The position numbers and the translations under genes are program-made. A stretch of 64,000 nt of DNA from Hermatobates lingyangjiaoensis. Lineage: Eukaryota; Arthropoda; Insecta; Hemiptera; Hermatobatidae. The notes under the pieces were generated by a model. It worked only from the letters and a program-made list of their open reading frames with translations, was not told where the DNA came from and did not search any database. The stretch's first letter is position 1. Each line of letters opens with the position of its first letter. The stretch lies in contig JAPFBL010000103.1 of the NCBI GenBank assembly GCA_026182355.1, positions 2,108,001 to 2,172,000 of the forward strand. The letters are read 5' to 3'. Positions 60,885 to 64,000 of this stretch are shown one piece after another.

Positions 60885-61110
60885 ATTAAAGTAAACCGCA
60901 CTCTCGAATGAGACTTCGGTCTTCGAATGAACCGATCTTCAGAATCAGAAATTCGATTCTACGAATTAACTTCCTGATAACAGATTTCAACTGCAACAGG
61001 AGCTGGCCAATGACATGTTATACAAAATCAATGAGATAGTCAATAGTGTTAATAATGAAATGGATTAATAAAGAACAAGAAACAAAGCGGTTAAAATAAA
61101 AGAGTTGAAA
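60885..61110 (-). mobile_element. Penelope terminal module, divergent type
   Basis: The minus strand reads CTGAAGA (60950-60956) followed by TCGGTTCATTCGAAGACCGAAG, which has the CTGAnGA, hairpin, CGAA order. It is bounded by (TA)n tracts at both ends. The sequence differs enough from families A-C to be a separate type. Confidence 0.42.
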
Positions 61111-61113
61111 GGT

Positions 61114-61116
61114 GTG

Positions 61117-61140
<24 letters not shown>
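61114..61140. repeat. (TA)n microsatellite
   Basis: About 13 TA units directly abut the inverted pair of family A modules. Confidence 0.88.
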
Positions 61141-61147
<7 letters not shown>

Positions 61148-61171
61148 TTCACATAAACACGTGAAATAACA

Positions 61172-61348
61172 ATCAATGATCAAACCACAATAAGAAAATG
61201 AGAAAACAAGACTAAGATCTTTCAACCGTAACAAGCGGTCTTCGTCAGAGTTCCAACTGAGTTGGGTTTTTGACTCTGACGAAGACCGCTTGTTACGGTT
61301 GGAAGATCTTAGTCTTGTTTTCCCATTTTCTTATTGTGGTTTGTTCAT

Positions 61349-61352
<4 letters not shown>
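61172..61352. repeat. inverted pair of Penelope family A modules, 79-bp arms
   Basis: The left arm at 61172-61250 and the right arm at 61274-61352 are inverted copies with three mismatches in 79 bp and a 23-base spacer. Each arm contains CTGACGA-A-GACCG..CGGTT-GAAAGATC (left on minus, right on plus) and the 'attcttattgtggtttg'-type tail. The right arm in particular has GGAAG where the left has GAAAG. The pair is flanked by (TA)n on both sides, and 'tttcacataaacacgtgaaa' precedes the left arm. Confidence 0.9.

Positions 61353-61414
<62 letters not shown>
61351..61414. repeat. (TA)n microsatellite, longest in the window
   Basis: 32 uninterrupted TA units start at the last bases of the right arm. 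Confidence 0.93.
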
Positions 61415-61418
<4 letters not shown>

Positions 61419-61499
61419 AGATTTATTTAGGGTTTTTGGTCTAATATTTATATTTGGTCACAAAAATATATGAACAATTGGTCAAGAAAAGGACATCAT

Positions 61500-61514
61500 A
61501 ATATATATATATAT
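61500..61514. repeat. short (TA)n
   Basis: Seven TA units lead into the partial family A module at 61545. Confidence 0.7.
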
Positions 61515-61544
61515 TAATGATGAAACCCCAATACAATGAAAAAA

Positions 61545-61597
61545 AAAAGACTGGTTTGATCGTTCATTATTATTTCACGTGTTTATGTAAAATCTTG
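61545..61597 (+). mobile_element. partial Penelope family A module
   Basis: 'gactggtttgatcgttcatt' and 'atttcacgtgtttatgtaaaatct' are the outer part of family A in plus orientation. The hammerhead-like core is absent. It ends in (TA)n. Confidence 0.6.

Positions 61598-61642
<45 letters not shown>
61598..61642. repeat. (TA)n microsatellite
   Basis: About 22 TA units. Confidence 0.92.
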
Positions 61643-61646
<4 letters not shown>

Positions 61647-62520
61647 GGTAATATAAAACCACATTTTACACACATTATTATTTTTTATTATACATTAATT
61701 TACTTATATCGACTGAGCGTATTTTTAGAACAGAAAGTTACTTATTTTTAGAAAATTGCTTTTCACCTGATTTTTTTTATTAATAAACTAAGAAAAACAC
61801 AAAAATAATTTTTCTTTTCCAATTTTTAATGATGGATGTGGTTTTTTAACTAGAAATTACTAGTTTTTTTTTATAGGAAGTTAATAAAATATGATGTATG
61901 TTCGAATATTTTGCTTTCCTTTTTTTTTTCAAGCAATATTTTGCCAATAGCTAGAGTACTCTATCAATTTTTTTTTCTTGCCTCACGGCTTTCAACGAAG
62001 ATAAGGTTCGGCTATAATTCTCTCTAGATATCTTGTAGTAAGTTTCCTGTCAAGTTACCCCATGCTTCAACAACCCACTAAATGGCGTCTTTCAATTTCT
62101 ACTGAAGATAAACGAGGGCTCTTTGAATTCCTACCGGTTGCCCTTTACTTTTCAATGAATCCTTCAGCTTGTGAGGTATTCTGCAATTTTTCAACTGTTT
62201 TTGATAAAGGGAGAAAGATTTCGTTTCATACTGACATTTAGCTCTCTATCTTAGTTAAAAAAAATTATTATCATAGATACATATCTAGAATAACTCTATC
62301 CTACCAATTGAAATCCTTAAATTTCAATTTAAACATTTACCTATTTGGGAAGTAGTTATTGTCCAATCAATATTCAAATTTTTATAATGTACATTTCAAT
62401 ATTAAAACATATAAAAGTTTTAGAATGAATAAGTAAATGCGAAGTAATCGTTTAATATTCAAGTATGTAATAATACTTTTAAACTAATCAATATATAAAC
62501 CTCCATGAAAATATTTATCA
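61643..62520. other. AT-rich spacer, no gene seen
   Basis: No feature recognised. Confidence 0.42.
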
Positions 62521-62560
62521 AATATGCTTCGGCCATTAATGGTCCTCATCAGAGAGTTTA
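62521..62560 (-). ncRNA. hammerhead-like core, best conserved in the window
   Basis: The minus strand has an exact CTGATGA (62546-62552). Stem II follows directly, GG-(a)-CCA with TGG-CC around a TTAA loop, with one bulged A, giving the consensus G-C pair at its base. GAAG follows at 62530-62527, where the consensus is GAAA. A/T-rich flanks 'catatttgataaatatttt' could form stem III. The position is typical of a PLE terminal repeat; the last A-to-G change may reduce activity. Confidence 0.45.
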
Positions 62561-62629
62561 CCAATCAAACGAAGGAGCTAGTTATTTAAATATTTAAATG
62601 TGATGTAAACATTTAAAATATAGAAGAAA

Positions 62630-62715
62630 CAATCCGTTAGAATAACTTATGAAACAACTCAACTTAAGACCCACTACGATATTTTGACCCCGTCGTCATC
62701 AGGTGTAAAATTTTT
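62630..62715 (-). mobile_element. Penelope terminal module, family C
   Basis: The minus strand has an exact CTGATGA (62696-62702), then CGACGGGGTC and AAAATATCGTAGTGGGTC. It matches the 57842-57960 module in order and wording. The hairpin here is weaker than in the 58.1 kb copy. Confidence 0.55.
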
Positions 62716-62830
62716 TTTTACTTTAAATATATATCAATCTCTAAAGCACAGTAAAAAAATTCAGAAATAGCATTAAGATTTTCGTCCTAACCATTGCAAA
62801 ATAACTCGTCCTGACCTGTTTTGATCGCTG
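62716..62830 (-). mobile_element. eroded Penelope terminal module
   Basis: 'aagattttcgtcctaaccattgcaaaataactcgtcctgac' in parts mirrors the family A order (minus: GTCAGGACGAG, loop, GGACGAAAATCTTAATG). It lies between a family C module and the PLE-2 remnant. Confidence 0.4.
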
Positions 62831-63168
62831 TGCTCCCTAGCCTTCCGGCCATTTACACCAAAAGATCAAATCAGGCCGACGATTTAACGTGTTTTGAATA
62901 GATGTAAATCGCTCCAAAGGGTGGTAACGACTGGCTTGTATTCAAAAAGAAGCACTCAAACAGTGTAGCCAACTTTAGGAGGGGGGGGGGAGACAAGGAA
63001 GATACAGAAATAAAAGCCAAATAAAAATTGAATGAATGAAATCATTTAACTAAAAATAAAATTAAAACTATTAACAAGTTGTAAAAAGCCAACCTAAAAA
63101 AGTAGGAATAAAAAATAAAAGACGAAACAGAGAAAATGAAAAAGAACTAAAATAAATGATAGGAACAG
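62831..63168. other. 3' flank of PLE-2, no gene
   Basis: It has a G run (62979-62990) and A-rich DNA at 63010-63165, comparable to the A-rich tract 3' of PLE-1. Confidence 0.45.
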
Positions 63169-63540
63169 TTAACGATTGAGGTTACGCCCAGGAGCAGATC
63201 TACCACCCAGAAGACGAATAAGTGCTTCGGGACCTGTACACGGAAACAGTCATTGAAACTGTGTCCGTTAGAAGTGGTATGAGTAGCAACGGGGAGGTCA
63301 CAGCGTTTGCCAACGGACGACCTGTGATTATTCATACTCAGGCATAGCTTGGTGGAAGCCAAACCGACATAAAAGGAATCACACTGGGTGCAATCCAAAC
63401 GGTAAACGCAGTTACCAGAGGAACAAGAAGTATTGTGATCTATAGGGTAGTTGCGTTTACTATGGAAAGAGGTAAAGGAAAAAACGGGATTGATGATAGA
63501 ACAAATAAGACATCTACGACGTCCACATTGAACCATATCA
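63169..63540 (-). pseudogene. Penelope-like element C-terminus with GIY-YIG endonuclease, frameshifted (PLE-2)
   Basis: Homologous to the PLE-1 remnant at 58402-58887. The readable frame gives QCGRRRCLICSII (linker Cys), then CVYRLDCTQCDSFYVG with the YVG motif. In 'LCLSMNNHR' a Ser occupies the catalytic Arg position seen in PLE-1 (R90), so this nuclease is probably dead. 'LPVATHTTSNGHSFNDCF' follows. A deletion with frameshift lies near 63235, after 'QVP': the open frame runs out of family similarity there, while another frame resumes with EALIRLLGGRS and ends at the TAA at 63169-63171, as in PLE-1. Upstream the copy is cut, and part of it is duplicated (63625-63809). Confidence 0.85.
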
Positions 63541-63809
63541 CCACCAGTATTAGGAGTCTTAGGAGAAGAGTTGTGAGAGAAGATATATATTTATTAAGAG
63601 TGTATTAAGAAGATATATATTTATCAAGAAGTATTGTGATCTATAGGGTAGTTGCGTTTACTATGGAAAGAGGTAAAGGAAAAAACGGGATTGATGATAG
63701 AACAAATAAGACATCTACGACGTCCACATTGAACCATATCACCACCAGTATTAGGAGTCTTAGGAGAAGAGTTGTGAGAGAAGATATATATTTATTAAGA
63801 GTGTATTAA
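63424..63809. repeat. 201-bp tandem duplication covering the 5' part of PLE-2
   Basis: 63424-63608 and 63625-63809 look identical over 185 bp and are offset by exactly 201 bp, joined by 'gaagatatatatttat'. Each copy includes the Cys-linker coding region and an upstream 'agatatatatttattaagag' word. Identity points to a recent event, or to an assembly duplication. Confidence 0.9.
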
Positions 63810-64000
63810 AATGATTGATAAACACTTTAGACTATACCTATGCACTTACACTATAAAAGACACTCAACATTAATATAAGTAGGCAACAATATCAAACTCT
63901 TTGACAAAAGATAGAGATTTGGTTTTATTTCTTTTACAACCAAATCTGCTTTTGTTCACAACATATACATGGTTGTATATATGTATGTATGATTACATAT
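63810..64000. other. AT-rich end of window, no gene seen
   Basis: A short hairpin with 'aaatcaaccaa/ttggtt'-type words lies near 63920-63955. Otherwise nothing is seen. Confidence 0.4.

Overview
This window is a piece of a eukaryotic, almost certainly invertebrate animal, nuclear genome. It is strongly AT-rich and has long (TA)n, (CA/GT)n and CT tracts. The open frames are short and show no exon-like organisation. What can be recognised is mobile DNA typical of metazoans: a tRNA-derived SINE family, Helitrons, hAT-type MITEs and Penelope-like elements (PLEs). I could not fix the species; a mollusc or arthropod-like genome is only a guess. No host protein-coding gene, rRNA gene or functional tRNA gene could be supported in the 64 kb.

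Layout. 1-9.7 kb is AT-rich spacer with three SINE copies and a decayed Helitron end. 9.7-10.3 kb holds a broken PLE: a reverse-transcriptase fragment, then a hammerhead-like terminal segment, then what looks like the start of a second PLE reading frame. 11.4-14.7 kb carries old PLE terminal modules. 17.2-18.2 and 28.3-29.7 kb are GC-richer, probably repeat-derived, stretches. A complete non-autonomous Helitron lies at 24.5-25.2 kb. A heavily mutated PLE reverse transcriptase lies on the minus strand at 35.3-35.8 kb. A minisatellite of about 48 units of 18 bp occupies 42.7-43.55 kb. A Helitron with a duplicated 5' end is at 48.0-48.8 kb. Two sister hAT MITEs (50.2-51.0 and 54.2-54.9 kb) each keep a perfect 8-bp target duplication. 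Between them lies a stop- and frameshift-ridden Helitron PIF1-like helicase (52.2-53.1 kb, minus).

57.8-63.8 kb is a graveyard of PLE 3' ends. It holds two GIY-YIG endonuclease remnants (minus strand), many terminal (pLTR-like) modules with hammerhead-like cores, (TA)n tracts, a perfect 260-bp palindrome and a second 79-bp inverted pair, with a young SINE inserted among them.

The parts do not form a working gene system: they are layers of transposon insertion and decay. The most unusual signal is the repeated head-to-head (palindromic) arrangement of PLE terminal modules at 11.4, 58.9 and 61.2 kb, next to (TA)n tracts. All calls rest on reading the sequence; no database search was possible.
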